Below are positions 16,595-25,425 of a DNA stretch of 64,000 nucleotides, in pieces. Within the stretch, counting starts at the first letter, position 1; each line of letters starts with the position of its first letter. Below the pieces are notes generated by a model. The model was not told the origin of the DNA, ran no database searches, and saw nothing but the letters and a program-made list of their open reading frames with translations. The DNA is from Janthinobacterium sp. SUN073 (GTDB taxonomy: Bacteria; Pseudomonadota; Gammaproteobacteria; Burkholderiales; Burkholderiaceae_D). The position numbers were made by a program, and so were the translations under genes. The stretch spans positions 679,926-743,925 of the forward strand of contig NZ_JAPUBT010000001.1 of assembly GCF_030397665.1 (NCBI RefSeq). Reading direction: 5' to 3'.

Positions 16595-17995
16595 CTACAT
16601 GCTGATGCGCAAGATGGCCGAGGCGAGCTTCTCGAAGCACGGTTTGAGCTCGGTGGCATTGGCCGCGTGGCAATAGATGCCTACAGGCTGCGTCGGCGTG
16701 GCGCAACGCGATGGCGCATCGGTCGTGTTGGCCATGCACTTGAGGATACTCTCGCCCGTGTCGCCCGCGACGGGGCCATTGACGGTGGTCAACTGCGTTC
16801 CCAGGCCCAGAGTAAATACATACATGCCTTCCGAGCGTGCCTTGGCGGCCATCGCTTCGAGCAGGTTGCGCGAAGCATTGTTGACATTGACCCAGGTCTT
16901 GGCATTGGTACTGGTATCGTTGGTCACGGGCCGCAGCGTGGTGCCAGGATAAATGGCGAACTCCTGGTCGGCCAGATTGTGCGCGTTGTACCATTTTGGC
17001 AAGGCGGCGGCATCAAGATTTTTGACGATATCGGTTCCCTGGTAGCACTTCCCCGCAGCCGTCGAACTCTGCATGTTGATCAGCCACAAGCCAGCCGGCG
17101 TGCCGGTGGCGGCATCATTCGTGATCAGCGAGCCGGGCGTGGTGCAGTCAGAAGGTTTTTTGAAGGTAAACACGGAAGAAAGGGTATTCGGCGTGCCGTC
17201 GGAAAAAAACACGATGACGCGCAGGCTGGAACGCTGGGCCAGGGGAATGCTGTTGAGCTGGTTGCGCCCATTCCACATGCCTTCGGCGGAATTGGTCAAG
17301 CCGTCAAAAACGTAATTGCCGATGTGGGTATTCATGCCCTTGCCGTCCGCCGAGCCGGTCGGCGCATCCGTATCGTTCAGGGCGAAGCCGCGTGTGCTGG
17401 TACGTATTGTATTGTCGAGTACCGCGCCATACGAAAAATGAATCAGGGCCATGCGATCCAGGTCCTTGTTAAATTTGGTCAGGAACAATTTCGCACTGCT
17501 GATCACGGTCGGACCCACGGACGCCATCGAACCCGAGGTATCCATCACAAACGCCAGGTCCAGGTCCTTGCGGATGGTTTGCGCCGCTGCGCTGACATTG
17601 AGAAAATTGAAGCCCAACACCCGCATCAGGGTCACCGGCACCGATGCCGTGGCCGACGCGTCGACTGTGACCTTGCCCGCGTCAAACGTGATGGTCGGAT
17701 CGGGAAAGCTGGGCGTGGCACCCAGATAGCCGGTGGGAAAATTGGCGGCAAAGAATTTCCGCGCGGCAGCCTGCGCGCTGGCCCGTTGCGCGGCCTCGCC
17801 CACGCCCTGTGTGACGGAACGGGCAGCGGCGATGCTGGCCGCATCGACGGCAGAGTTGAGCTTGGAGCGGACAATGAAACCCAGGCCCGAATCGATGGCC
17901 AGGCCCACGGCGCCTATCAGCACGACAAGCGACAATGCCACGACAATCAGAACCTGTCCCTTGGCCTGTTTTCCAGGCGTGTTACGTTTTTTCAT
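16595..17995 (-). CDS. tadG: TadG-like protein with von Willebrand factor A domain
   Basis: A 466-residue protein of the TadE/TadG group. The N-terminus has a pilin-like hydrophobic segment (GQVLIVVALSLVVLIGAVGL, then AIDSGLGFIVRSKLNSAVDA). A VWA domain begins at about residue 145 with the metal-site motif DTSGSM (Asp152) and continues through the conserved Thr/Asp elements. The C-terminus has a cysteine-bearing region (CHAATELKPC-like spacing) and FEKLASAILRISM. VWA-containing TadG proteins act in the envelope as minor pilins or adhesive/assembly factors. It is the last gene of a minus-strand three-gene operon and ends just before a strong terminator. Confidence 0.9.
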   Translation of the reverse strand: MKKRNTPGKQAKGQVLIVVALSLVVLIGAVGLAIDSGLGFIVRSKLNSAVDAASIAAARSVTQGVGEAAQRASAQAAARKFFAANFPTGYLGATPSFPDPTITFDAGKVTVDASATASVPVTLMRVLGFNFLNVSAAAQTIRKDLDLAFVMDTSGSMASVGPTVISSAKLFLTKFNKDLDRMALIHFSYGAVLDNTIRTSTRGFALNDTDAPTGSADGKGMNTHIGNYVFDGLTNSAEGMWNGRNQLNSIPLAQRSSLRVIVFFSDGTPNTLSSVFTFKKPSDCTTPGSLITNDAATGTPAGLWLINMQSSTAAGKCYQGTDIVKNLDAAALPKWYNAHNLADQEFAIYPGTTLRPVTNDTSTNAKTWVNVNNASRNLLEAMAAKARSEGMYVFTLGLGTQLTTVNGPVAGDTGESILKCMANTTDAPSRCATPTQPVGIYCHAANATELKPCFEKLASAILRISM

Positions 17996-18031
17996 GATGC
18001 CCTCCAGGTACCGGATGATGGCGTCCGGATG

Positions 18032-18613
18032 TCAGAAGATGGTTTTGGCGTACAGGTTGCCGCTCAGCTGCGGCGTTTTGGCGCCGAAGCCCAGGTTCAT
18101 GCCTGCAAACAGAATGGTCGAGCGGTACAGCGTTTCCACGACATAAATTACTTCGCCGTCAGCGAGCTGGTTGCTCATGGCGTCATTGATGGCCGAGCCG
18201 GCGCTGGGGATGTTGCTGCACTTGCCGCTGCCATCGGTGGCCCAGCTGTTGCAAGTCCATACCCGGCTCGGCTGCTGCGCCCCCTTCGTCCAGCGGTAGT
18301 GTTCCAGTATGACGTTCGACTTGCCAGGGCCATTGCCCATGATCTTGCTGATGTACATGCTGCCATTGGTGGCCATGTCCAGCGGCGGCGTCGTCATGGC
18401 CAGCGCCGTCATGATGGTCTGAGGGTCTTGCGAGGAGCGCGATGCCAGGTTGGCGCCTTCGCGGCTCAGATTGGTCAGGATCATGTCGCCTTGCACGATG
18501 CGCGCCAGGTCGAACACGGGGACGGCCAGCATCAGCAAGAATGGCAGTACGAGAGCGAATTCCACGGCCGCCACACCCTTCTGGCGCCGGATTGGCAGTT
18601 TGCGAACGTTCAT
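18032..18613 (-). CDS. TadE/TadF-like pseudopilin
   Basis: A 193-residue envelope protein with a short basic N-terminus and a pseudopilin segment QKGVAAVEFALVLPFLLMLA, including the Glu at +5 after the Gly-Val junction, which is the TadE motif processed by TadV in characterised systems. The C-terminal domain is polar with two cysteines (WTCNSWATDGSGKC). It shares one base with the upstream tadE gene (TGATG), so the two are translationally coupled, and tadG follows after 36 nt. The exact split between TadE and TadF names cannot be made from sequence. Confidence 0.88.
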   Translation of the reverse strand: MNVRKLPIRRQKGVAAVEFALVLPFLLMLAVPVFDLARIVQGDMILTNLSREGANLASRSSQDPQTIMTALAMTTPPLDMATNGSMYISKIMGNGPGKSNVILEHYRWTKGAQQPSRVWTCNSWATDGSGKCSNIPSAGSAINDAMSNQLADGEVIYVVETLYRSTILFAGMNLGFGAKTPQLSGNLYAKTIF

Positions 18614-19137
18614 CAGAAGGCCTCGTTGCGCATGGTGGCAGCCACGCTGAAAGTGTATTGGCTGCGCGAGCCGGCACTGGTCTGGTGGCTGGGGTTGAGC
18701 AGCGCCATCAAGCGCCAGGCGGGCGTGACGACAGGCCAGGTGCAGTTCACCTGCAAGACGACGATGTCGCCGGCGGCGCCAAACATATTGTTGTTGTAAG
18801 CCGATGGCGTTTGCGACACGCCATTGACGACGATGACGGGACTGACCATGCCATACAGCCCCAGCGAACTATCCTTGATTCTTTGCAATACCGCTTCGTA
18901 ACGCTGCTTGTTCGCCGTGGCGGGGTCGAGGTTGCTTTGTCCCGTGATGGAATAGCGCGCCCCTTCGCGCACCGCGTATTGCATTGTCAGGTTGACCCAG
19001 AACATGACCCCCAGTTCCATGATCATGGTGATGAGGAAAAAGAGGAGTGGGGCGATCAAGGCAAATTCCACCAAGGCCGCGCCGCGCGGCATTTTTTTCA
19101 GGCACAACCTTCCCCTACAGCTGTTTCTAGTCTGCAT
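18613..19137 (-). CDS. tadE: TadE-like pseudopilin
   Basis: A 174-residue pseudopilin. The leader MQTRNSCRGRLCLKKMPRG is followed by AALVEFALIAPLLFFLITMI, a TadE motif with Glu at +5, then the conserved MQYAVREGARYSITG block (usual form AxxAAREGAR). The C-terminal half is Asn/Ser-rich. It is the first gene of the minus-strand tadE-tadE-tadG operon, downstream of a sigma-70-like promoter at 19219-19247. In other bacteria these genes usually follow tadC on the same strand. Confidence 0.9.
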   Translation of the reverse strand: MQTRNSCRGRLCLKKMPRGAALVEFALIAPLLFFLITMIMELGVMFWVNLTMQYAVREGARYSITGQSNLDPATANKQRYEAVLQRIKDSSLGLYGMVSPVIVVNGVSQTPSAYNNNMFGAAGDIVVLQVNCTWPVVTPAWRLMALLNPSHQTSAGSRSQYTFSVAATMRNEAF

Positions 19138-19218
19138 GATTTACTCGCTTGGACAGGTTGCTCTCGGTCTCGCGCCGAAGTTGCAATAAAGTCAAATAAA
19201 TTGTTCTTTGTATAATTT

Positions 19219-19247
19219 AATTTAGGTAATGCTGAGACGAAAGTCAA
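19219..19247 (-). promoter_or_regulatory. Putative sigma-70 promoter for the tadE operon
   Basis: On the minus strand TTGACT (19247-19242) and TAAATT (19224-19219) are separated by exactly 17 nt, in an AT-rich island that stands out from its GC-rich surroundings. The predicted start would give a leader of about 75 nt before tadE. The -35 matches 5 of 6 and the -10 4 of 6 consensus bases. Confidence 0.45.
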
Positions 19248-19300
19248 GGTCTGAATGCGGGCAAATCAGGTGCGCTCGAAAATGAGCAGGGGAAATAAAA

Positions 19301-19822
19301 TCAGCGCGGCAGCAGGCGCCGGTCAGCAGGGTTGATCAGGAAGCCTTGCAGGATGTCCTGCAGTTGCGGCAGCTTCGCCACGTAGGCGGGAATGCCCAGC
19401 TGGCGCGCGCCGAAGTAGTGGGCGATGATGTCGCCCTGCTGCTCCATGTTGAAGTCGGACAGGACGCCGCCTGCCTGCGCATCGTAGCGGTAGGCGCGCT
19501 GCCCGATGTAGCCGCCGCACAGCGCCAGCAGCACGCCATGCAGCAGCACGCTGTAGCCGAGCTGGTACTGCCACACGTGCACCATTTCATGGATGAAGAA
19601 CAGCTTGCCGCCGTGGCCTTCGCGGGAAAAATCGTCGCGGTACTGGGCCGGCATGAAATGCAGGCTGCCGCGCGGCGTCATCGCCGTGTTCTGGTCCTGC
19701 AAGCCGAATGGTAAAAAGGAGCCGCGCACGACGCGCACGCGCGCGTAGTCGACGGCGCCCTGGAAGACGCTGCGGGCCATGGCGGTTTCGCCGATGGTGA
19801 GGGGGCGGCGCAAGACTCGCAT
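19301..19822 (-). CDS. Putative zinc metallopeptidase-like protein (HEMVH motif)
   Basis: A 173-residue protein with a zinc-binding HExxH motif in FFIHEMVHVWQYQLGYSVLL and a later acidic residue in MEQQGDIIAHYFGARQLG that could be the third ligand. The N-terminal part (VVRGSFLPFGLQDQNTAMTP) and the overall plan resemble small proteins often annotated as Vgr-related, or DUF4157-like metalloproteases. There is no signal peptide; a short hydrophobic patch follows the motif. It lies alone on the minus strand between the tad operon and eda. No substrate can be inferred and the family call is tentative. Confidence 0.65.
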   Translation of the reverse strand: MRVLRRPLTIGETAMARSVFQGAVDYARVRVVRGSFLPFGLQDQNTAMTPRGSLHFMPAQYRDDFSREGHGGKLFFIHEMVHVWQYQLGYSVLLHGVLLALCGGYIGQRAYRYDAQAGGVLSDFNMEQQGDIIAHYFGARQLGIPAYVAKLPQLQDILQGFLINPADRRLLPR

Positions 19823-19876
19823 AGGAAGAAGAGAAGAAAGCGCGGCAAGCAGGCAAGCCTGCCGCGCCGGTAACGC

Positions 19877-20506
19877 TTAAGCCAGGCGCAGGCCGCTGGC
19901 TGCTTTCGCGATTTCCGTGATGCGGTCCCAGTTGCCGGCCGCGATCGCGTCTTTCGGCGTCAGCCACGAACCGCCCACGCAGGCGACGTTTTTCAGCGCC
20001 AGGAACTGCGACGCCGTCTCTTGCGAGATGCCGCCCGTCGGGCAGAAGGTGATGTCCGGCAGCGGGCCGTAGAGGGCGTTGAGCATGCCGATACCGCCGG
20101 CCGGCACGGCCGGGAACAGTTTCAGCTGCTGGAAGCCGTTTTCACGCGCCGCCATCACTTCGCCTGGCGTCATCACGCCTGGCAGCAGCGGCAGGCCGCT
20201 ACTTTTCGCCGCCGCCACCAGGGCCGACGTCAGGCCTGGCGAGACGCCGAAGACGGCGCCCGCATCGCGCGCCTGGGCGAATTCCTCGGGACGGGTGAGC
20301 GTACCGACGCCGACGATGGCGCCCGGCACGGCCGACATGGCGCGGATCGCTTCGAGGCCGTGCTTGGTGCGCAGGGTCACTTCCAGCACGCGGATGCCGC
20401 CCGCCACCAGCGCGCGCGCCAGCGGTACGGCATGTTCAGGATCGTCGATCGCAATCACGGGGATCACGCTCGAAGTGCGCATAATTTCCAGTAGTGTCAT
20501 GGTCAT
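19877..20506 (-). CDS. eda: KDPG/KHG aldolase
   Basis: A 209-residue class I aldolase that splits 2-keto-3-deoxy-6-phosphogluconate into pyruvate and glyceraldehyde 3-phosphate, the last step of the Entner-Doudoroff pathway. The Schiff-base Lys is Lys129 in FQQLKLFPA; the catalytic Glu lies in IRVLEVTLRT; the phosphate-binding CPTGGI is intact. It starts 3 nt after the edd stop, forming an edd-eda operon. ATG 20500 (six bases later) is an alternative start, because AAGAG lies at a better distance from it. Confidence 0.96.
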   Translation of the reverse strand: MTMTLLEIMRTSSVIPVIAIDDPEHAVPLARALVAGGIRVLEVTLRTKHGLEAIRAMSAVPGAIVGVGTLTRPEEFAQARDAGAVFGVSPGLTSALVAAAKSSGLPLLPGVMTPGEVMAARENGFQQLKLFPAVPAGGIGMLNALYGPLPDITFCPTGGISQETASQFLALKNVACVGGSWLTPKDAIAAGNWDRITEIAKAASGLRLA

Positions 20507-20509
20507 CTC

Positions 20510-22423
20510 TTATTTCCTAGCCAAAAAGTCTTCATCGGAACCCGGTACGGTATCACCGACATTGTCGGCGTCGTGCAAGGCGACGGTGGTGGGAATCGGC
20601 GACGGCAGGCCGAAGGTGGTGGCACCCTCTTCCGCCGCGCTGACGGTGGAACGGAACATGGAAAACAGCTCGCGGCCCATGCCGACGTGGTTCGGCGACA
20701 GGTCGGCCGTAACCAGCGAACGGGCATGCCAGACGTCGGCCGGCACCAGCGCCTCCAGGACGCCGGTAAACGCGTCGAGACGGATGATGTCGCCGTCGCG
20801 CACCAGGCCCAGGGGGCCGCCGGCGAGGATTTCAGGCGAGACGTGGATGGCGGCCGGCACCTTGCCCGACGCGCCCGACATGCGGCCATCGGTGACCAGC
20901 GCCACGCGGCGGCCCGCATCCTGCAGGTTGGCCAGCGCGGGGGTCAGCGCATGCAATTCCGGCATGCCGTTGGCGCGCGGGCCCTGGAAGCGCAGCACAG
21001 CGACGAAGTCGCGGTCCAGCGTGCCAGCCTTGTAGGCGTTCATGAACTCTTCCTGCGAATTGAATACCAGGGCAGGCGCTTCGACCGTGCGGTGCTGCGG
21101 CTTGACGGCCGATACCTTCATCACGGCGCGGCCCAGATTACCTGCGACGAGGACCATGCCGCCATCCGGCGCGAACGGATTCGAGGCGGGGCGCAGCACG
21201 TTATCATCGGCGCTGGCGGCCGGTGCGTCTTTCCAGAAGACCTTGCCGTCCTCACCGAGGAAGGGCTCCATGCAGTGCGCGCGCAAGCCGTGACCCAGGA
21301 TGGTGTTGACGTCCTCGTGCAGCAAGCCCGCATCGAGCAGTTCGCGGATCAGGTAACCGGTGCCGCCGGCCGCGTGGAAATGGTTCACGTCGGCGTCGCC
21401 GTTCGGGTAGATGCGCGTGAGCATAGGCACGATGGCCGACAGTTCATTGAAATCGTTCCAGTCGATGACGATGCCGGCCGCCTTGGCGATCGCCACCAGG
21501 TGCAAGGTGTGGTTGGTCGAACCGCCCGTGGCCAGCAAGCCCACGACGGCGTTGACGATACATTTCTCGTCGACGATGTGACCGACTGGCAAGTAATTGG
21601 CGCTTTGCGCCGTGATGCCGGCGGCGCGCTGGGCGGCGGCTTTGGTGAGCGCATCGCGCAGCGGGGTGTTCGGCGTGATGAAGGCGGCGCCCGGCAAGTG
21701 CAGGCCCATCACTTCCATCAGCATCTGGTTGCTGTTCGCGGTGCCGTAGAAGGTACAGGTGCCGGCGCCATGGTAGGCTTTCGATTCGCCTTCGAGCAAG
21801 TCTTCGCGCGTGGCCTTGCCTTGTGCATACAGCTGGCGCACCTTGGCTTTTTCCTGGTTCGACAGGCCCGACGTCATCGGACCGGCCGGCACGAACACGG
21901 CGGGCAAGTGGCCGAAGTGCAGCGCGCCGATCAACAGGCCCGGCACGATCTTGTCGCACACGCCCAGATACAGGGCCGCATCGAACATATTGTGCGACAG
22001 CGCCACGGCCGTCGACATGGCGATGGTGTCGCGCGAAAACAGCGACAATTCCATGCCCGGCTGGCCTTGCGTCACGCCATCACACATGGCGGGCACGCCG
22101 CCTGCGAACTGGGCTACAGCGCCCACTTCGCGCACGGCTTGCTTGATGATCTGCGGGAAGCCTTCGAACGGCTGGTGCGCCGACAGCATGTCGTTGTATG
22201 AAGAAACGATGGCCACGGACGGCTTCTTGTATTCTTTCAGCGACAATTTGTCGTTGACGGGAAAGGCGGCAAAGCCGTGCGCCAGATTGGTGCACGACAG
22301 GGCGCCGCGCTGCACGCCCTGGATGCGGGCCGCATCCAGATGCGCCAGGTAGGCGCCGCGCGATGGCCGGCTGCGCGCGATGATGCGCGCTGTTACGGAT
22401 TCGACTACTGGATGCAGCGCCAT
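20510..22423 (-). CDS. edd: 6-Phosphogluconate dehydratase
   Basis: A 637-residue ILVD/EDD-family iron-sulfur dehydratase that converts 6-phosphogluconate to KDPG. Family motifs are intact: [77 protein letters not shown] and [19 protein letters not shown]. The ATG at 22423 is chosen over upstream in-frame codons because AAGGA lies 7-8 nt before it and MALHPVV matches the family N-terminus. A HexR-like box ends 29 nt upstream, so the gene is probably repressed by the HexR homologue encoded at 28627. Confidence 0.96.
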   Translation of the reverse strand: MALHPVVESVTARIIARSRPSRGAYLAHLDAARIQGVQRGALSCTNLAHGFAAFPVNDKLSLKEYKKPSVAIVSSYNDMLSAHQPFEGFPQIIKQAVREVGAVAQFAGGVPAMCDGVTQGQPGMELSLFSRDTIAMSTAVALSHNMFDAALYLGVCDKIVPGLLIGALHFGHLPAVFVPAGPMTSGLSNQEKAKVRQLYAQGKATREDLLEGESKAYHGAGTCTFYGTANSNQMLMEVMGLHLPGAAFITPNTPLRDALTKAAAQRAAGITAQSANYLPVGHIVDEKCIVNAVVGLLATGGSTNHTLHLVAIAKAAGIVIDWNDFNELSAIVPMLTRIYPNGDADVNHFHAAGGTGYLIRELLDAGLLHEDVNTILGHGLRAHCMEPFLGEDGKVFWKDAPAASADDNVLRPASNPFAPDGGMVLVAGNLGRAVMKVSAVKPQHRTVEAPALVFNSQEEFMNAYKAGTLDRDFVAVLRFQGPRANGMPELHALTPALANLQDAGRRVALVTDGRMSGASGKVPAAIHVSPEILAGGPLGLVRDGDIIRLDAFTGVLEALVPADVWHARSLVTADLSPNHVGMGRELFSMFRSTVSAAEEGATTFGLPSPIPTTVALHDADNVGDTVPGSDEDFLARK

Positions 22424-22451
22424 ATGGATTTCCTTAAAAATGAGTATTTCG

Positions 22452-22466
22452 TGAAATTTTACTACA
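22452..22466 (-). promoter_or_regulatory. HexR-like operator box A (edd promoter)
   Basis: TGTAGTAAAATTTCA on the minus strand, ending 28 nt before the edd start. It fits the HexR-type palindrome TGTARTNNNAYTACA loosely and is identical to box C upstream of zwf in 14 of 15 positions. It would overlap the edd promoter just upstream of the possible -10. Confidence 0.7.
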
Positions 22467-22642
22467 AAATGCTGAAGAAGAAGCACTCTTGCATGGGCCA
22501 ACAACAGAAATAAGCCACAAATTACGGCGTGCCAAAGCCAAACCAGGCAATATCGCGTATCCGCAGCTGCCGACACATCTCTTATATGTGGCTGCCGCAA
22601 TCGCTAAAAAAAGCACAACAAAATCCGCTTCACGTCACAAAC

Positions 22643-22657
22643 TGTAGTGAAATTACG
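22643..22657 (+). promoter_or_regulatory. HexR-like operator box B (pgi promoter)
   Basis: TGTAGTGAAATTACG, 11 nt upstream of the TATTAT -10 candidate of pgi, hence over the expected -35 region. It shares the core GTAGTRAAWTT with the three other boxes. Placement suits repression released by KDPG, as known for HexR. Confidence 0.7.
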
Positions 22658-22759
22658 TTTTTCTGATGTATTATTCTCATACCAACGCCGGATCCGCTGT
22701 TCGCCACGACGAACGCGCCGCGCTCCTTTCAACCGAGACAAGCACCCAAGCCGACCGCC

Positions 22760-24424
22760 ATGCGCCAGCCAGCCCCTACTCCTGCCATCACCGCCACCGC
22801 CAGTTTCCAGTCCCTGCAAGCGCATGGCGCCAGCCTGCGCGACGTGCATCTGCGCCAGCTGTTCGCTCTTGACCCCGCGCGTTTCTCGACGATGACGGTC
22901 GATGCGGCCGGCCTGCTGCTCGATTACTCGAAGAACCGTGTCGACGCCACCGCCATGCGCCTGCTGATGGACCTGGCACGCGAGCGCGGCGTGGAAGCGC
23001 AGCGCGAAGCCATGTTCACTGGCGAGAAAATCAATCTTACCGAACATCGGGCCGTTCTGCATACGGCATTGCGCGCGCCACGCGGCACCAAGCTGGTGGT
23101 CGATGGCCAGGATATCGATGCCGACGTGCAAGACGTGCTGCAACGCGTCAAGGCGTTTACGGACAAGGTACGCAATGGCAGCTGGCTCGGCCACACGGGC
23201 AAGCCCATCTGCGACATCGTCAACATCGGTATCGGCGGCTCGGACCTGGGCCCGAAAATGGCTTGCCTGGCGCTGCGCTCGTATGCCAACCCGGGCCTGG
23301 AAATGCACTTTGTGTCCAACGTCGACGGGCACGACATGGAAGCGACTTTATCGAAAGTCGATCCGGAAACGACCTTGTTCATCGTGGCCTCGAAAACCTT
23401 CGTGACGGCCGAAACCATGCTCAACGCCAATACGGCGCGCGCCTGGTTTTTACTGGAAGGCGAAGAAAAGGATCTGGCGCAACACTTCGTGGCCGTCTCG
23501 ACCAATACGCAAGCCATCGTCGACTTCGGCATTGCGCCGGAAAACATGTTCCCGTTCTGGGACTGGGTCGGTGGCCGCTATTCCGTCTGGTCGTCGATCG
23601 GCCTGGCCGTGGCGCTGTCCGTGGGCTTTGAATACTTCAGCGATTTCCTGGCCGGCGCGCATGCAATGGATCAACACTTCCGCCAGGCCCCCCTCGAAGA
23701 CAACATGCCCGTCGTGCTGGCCATGGTGGGCTTCTGGAACCGCCAGTTCCTCGATTGCGGCTCCGTTTCCATCGCCCCCTACCACCAGGACTTGAGCCGC
23801 TTTGCCGCCTATCTGCAACAGCTGGACATGGAAAGCAATGGCAAGCGCGTCACCAAGGATGGCGTGCCCGTCGACGTGCCCACCGGCCCCGTCATCTGGG
23901 GCGATTGCGGCACGAATGCGCAGCACGCGTATTTCCAGCTGCTGCACCAGGGCACGGACATCACGCCCATCGATTTCATCGCCGCCCTGCGTGCCACGCA
24001 CGACTTACCCGGCCACCACGACGCCCTGCTGGCGAACTGCTTCGCCCAGTCGGAAGCCTTCATGACGGGCAAGACGGGCGAGGAAGTACGTCTTGATTTG
24101 CAGGCGCAAGGCTTGCCGGAAAGCGAAATCGAGGCGCTGGTGCCGCACAAGACCTTCCCCGGCAACCGTCCCAGCAATACCATCTTGATGGACCAGCTGA
24201 CCCCGACCACCCTGGGCGCCCTGATCGCGCTGTACGAACACAAGACCTTCGTGCAAGGCGTCTTGTGGAACGTCAACAGTTTTGATCAGTGGGGCGTAGA
24301 ACTGGGCAAGGTACTGGCCAAGAAAATCCAGGCCGAACTGACGGGCGAAGCCCGTCCCGACCACCACGACAGCTCGACCAATGGCTTGATTGCCCTGGCG
24401 AAAGCCGCAAAAGCCGCATATTAA
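22760..24424 (+). CDS. pgi: Glucose-6-phosphate isomerase
   Basis: A 554-residue enzyme interconverting glucose 6-phosphate and fructose 6-phosphate, near the usual family length of about 550. Signatures seen: ICDIVNIGIGGSDLGPKMAC, VASKTFVTAETMLNANTARA, MFPFWDWVGGRYSVWSSIGL and the C-terminal PI signature region around LWNVNSFDQWGVELGKVLA. No clear ribosome binding site precedes the ATG. Divergent from edd and under a HexR-like box, it would return fructose 6-phosphate to the Entner-Doudoroff route. The lactonase gene follows after 10 nt. Confidence 0.97.
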   Translation: MRQPAPTPAITATASFQSLQAHGASLRDVHLRQLFALDPARFSTMTVDAAGLLLDYSKNRVDATAMRLLMDLARERGVEAQREAMFTGEKINLTEHRAVLHTALRAPRGTKLVVDGQDIDADVQDVLQRVKAFTDKVRNGSWLGHTGKPICDIVNIGIGGSDLGPKMACLALRSYANPGLEMHFVSNVDGHDMEATLSKVDPETTLFIVASKTFVTAETMLNANTARAWFLLEGEEKDLAQHFVAVSTNTQAIVDFGIAPENMFPFWDWVGGRYSVWSSIGLAVALSVGFEYFSDFLAGAHAMDQHFRQAPLEDNMPVVLAMVGFWNRQFLDCGSVSIAPYHQDLSRFAAYLQQLDMESNGKRVTKDGVPVDVPTGPVIWGDCGTNAQHAYFQLLHQGTDITPIDFIAALRATHDLPGHHDALLANCFAQSEAFMTGKTGEEVRLDLQAQGLPESEIEALVPHKTFPGNRPSNTILMDQLTPTTLGALIALYEHKTFVQGVLWNVNSFDQWGVELGKVLAKKIQAELTGEARPDHHDSSTNGLIALAKAAKAAY

Positions 24425-24434
24425 AAAGAGATAG

Positions 24435-25331
24435 ATGAATATTTACGAAATTAAAGTAGTCAGCGACAAGCCCATGCAAGTGGGCGAATGCCCGCTATGG
24501 CATGGCAAGGAAGCGGCCCTGTACTGGGTCGATATCGATGGCCGCGCCGTGCACCGTTTGCACCCGGCCAGCGGCAAGCATGAACAGTGGAGCATGCCGA
24601 CGGAACCGTCGGCGCTGGCCATCAATGCGGGCGGCGGCCTGATCGTGGCCTTGCGCAGTGGCTTTGCCCACCTCGACACGAAGACGGGCAGCCTGGCGGA
24701 AATCGCCCCGGCACCGTTCGACATGGCCACCACGCGCTTCAACGACGGCAAGGTCGACCCTGCCGGCCGCTTCTGGGTCGGCACCATTTTCGAGCCACGC
24801 AGCGCCGATGCGGCTGAAATGTTCGTGCTGGAAAAGGGACAAGTACGCAAGGTCTGGTCCGGCGGCATGACCGTGTCGAACGGCCTGGGTTTCAGCCCGG
24901 ACGGGCGCACCATGTACCACGCCGATACCACCACGCACCGCATCGACCGCTTCGACTTCGACGCGGTCACGGGAGCCATTTCCGAGCCGCAACCATTCCA
25001 GCGCTTTTCCACGGATAAAAAAGCGGCGGACTACGGCGGACGCCCCGATGGCGCGGCCGTCGACAGCGAAGGCAATTACTGGTCGGCCATGTTTGAAGGC
25101 GGCAAGATTTTACGCTTCGCCCCCGATGGCCATTTGCTCGGTGAAATTACCGTGCCCGTGCGCTGCCCCACCATGCTGACGTTTGGCGGCCCCGACCTGC
25201 GCACCTTGTACATCACCAGCGCCAGCCACAACCGTTCCGCCGCCGAACTCGCCGACTACCCGTTGACGGGCCACGTGCTGTCCGTGCGCGTGGACGTGGC
25301 GGGCCAGCCGGAGACGGCTTACCAGGCGTAA
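24435..25331 (+). CDS. SMP-30/gluconolactonase family lactonase
   Basis: A 298-residue beta-propeller of the SMP-30 family. Metal-site residues are recognisable: Glu in MQVGECPLWHGKEA, Asn in SNGLGFSPDGRT and Asp in GGRPDGAAVDSEGNYW. Members open sugar lactones. It is co-directional with pgi at 10 nt spacing (AAGAG at 24426-24430), within a cluster that has zwf, edd and eda but no recognisable pgl. It may therefore act as the 6-phosphogluconolactonase of the pathway, or on free gluconolactone. The specificity is inference from context. Confidence 0.85.
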   Translation: MNIYEIKVVSDKPMQVGECPLWHGKEAALYWVDIDGRAVHRLHPASGKHEQWSMPTEPSALAINAGGGLIVALRSGFAHLDTKTGSLAEIAPAPFDMATTRFNDGKVDPAGRFWVGTIFEPRSADAAEMFVLEKGQVRKVWSGGMTVSNGLGFSPDGRTMYHADTTTHRIDRFDFDAVTGAISEPQPFQRFSTDKKAADYGGRPDGAAVDSEGNYWSAMFEGGKILRFAPDGHLLGEITVPVRCPTMLTFGGPDLRTLYITSASHNRSAAELADYPLTGHVLSVRVDVAGQPETAYQA

Positions 25332-25338
25332 TAGTTCC

Positions 25339-25402
25339 GGGGTCAGACCCTCAATGCCGCTAACTCAGAGGCTTGTGCTGTCGCCCCCGGGGGTCTGACC
25401 CC
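25339..25402. repeat. GGGGTC-family palindrome, copy A (inverted pair)
   Basis: GGGGTCAGACCC (25339-25350) and its exact reverse complement GGGTCTGACCCC (25391-25402) flank a 40-nt centre. Each arm is itself a small palindrome (GGGTC-A-GACCC). It lies between the convergent stops of the SMP-30 gene and cheV and could terminate both. The same family occurs beside the RAYT transposase gene (copy B) and beside fliE (copy C), with compensating arm changes. Confidence 0.85.
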
Positions 25403-25425
25403 AGCTTTTCGACCTTGGATTGAAA

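Larger units (their letters stand above)
22424..22759. promoter_or_regulatory. Divergent edd/pgi control region
   Basis: A 336-nt interval between the divergent edd and pgi genes, clearly more AT-rich than its flanks. It holds two HexR-like boxes, one facing each gene. AATACT (22448-22443, minus) is a possible edd -10, and TATTAT (22669-22674, plus) a possible pgi -10; no good -35 is seen for either. The middle, 22467-22642, shows no gene or repeat. Confidence 0.7.

Noticed and set aside
16406..18799. 797-codon plus-strand open frame opposite tadG and tadE
   Set aside because: This is a GC-rich antisense shadow. The minus strand encodes coherent VWA and pseudopilin proteins with signals and overlaps.
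20573..22201. 542-codon plus-strand frame opposite edd
   Set aside because: The composition is low-complexity Arg/Gly/His as expected of an antisense frame, and edd is unambiguous.
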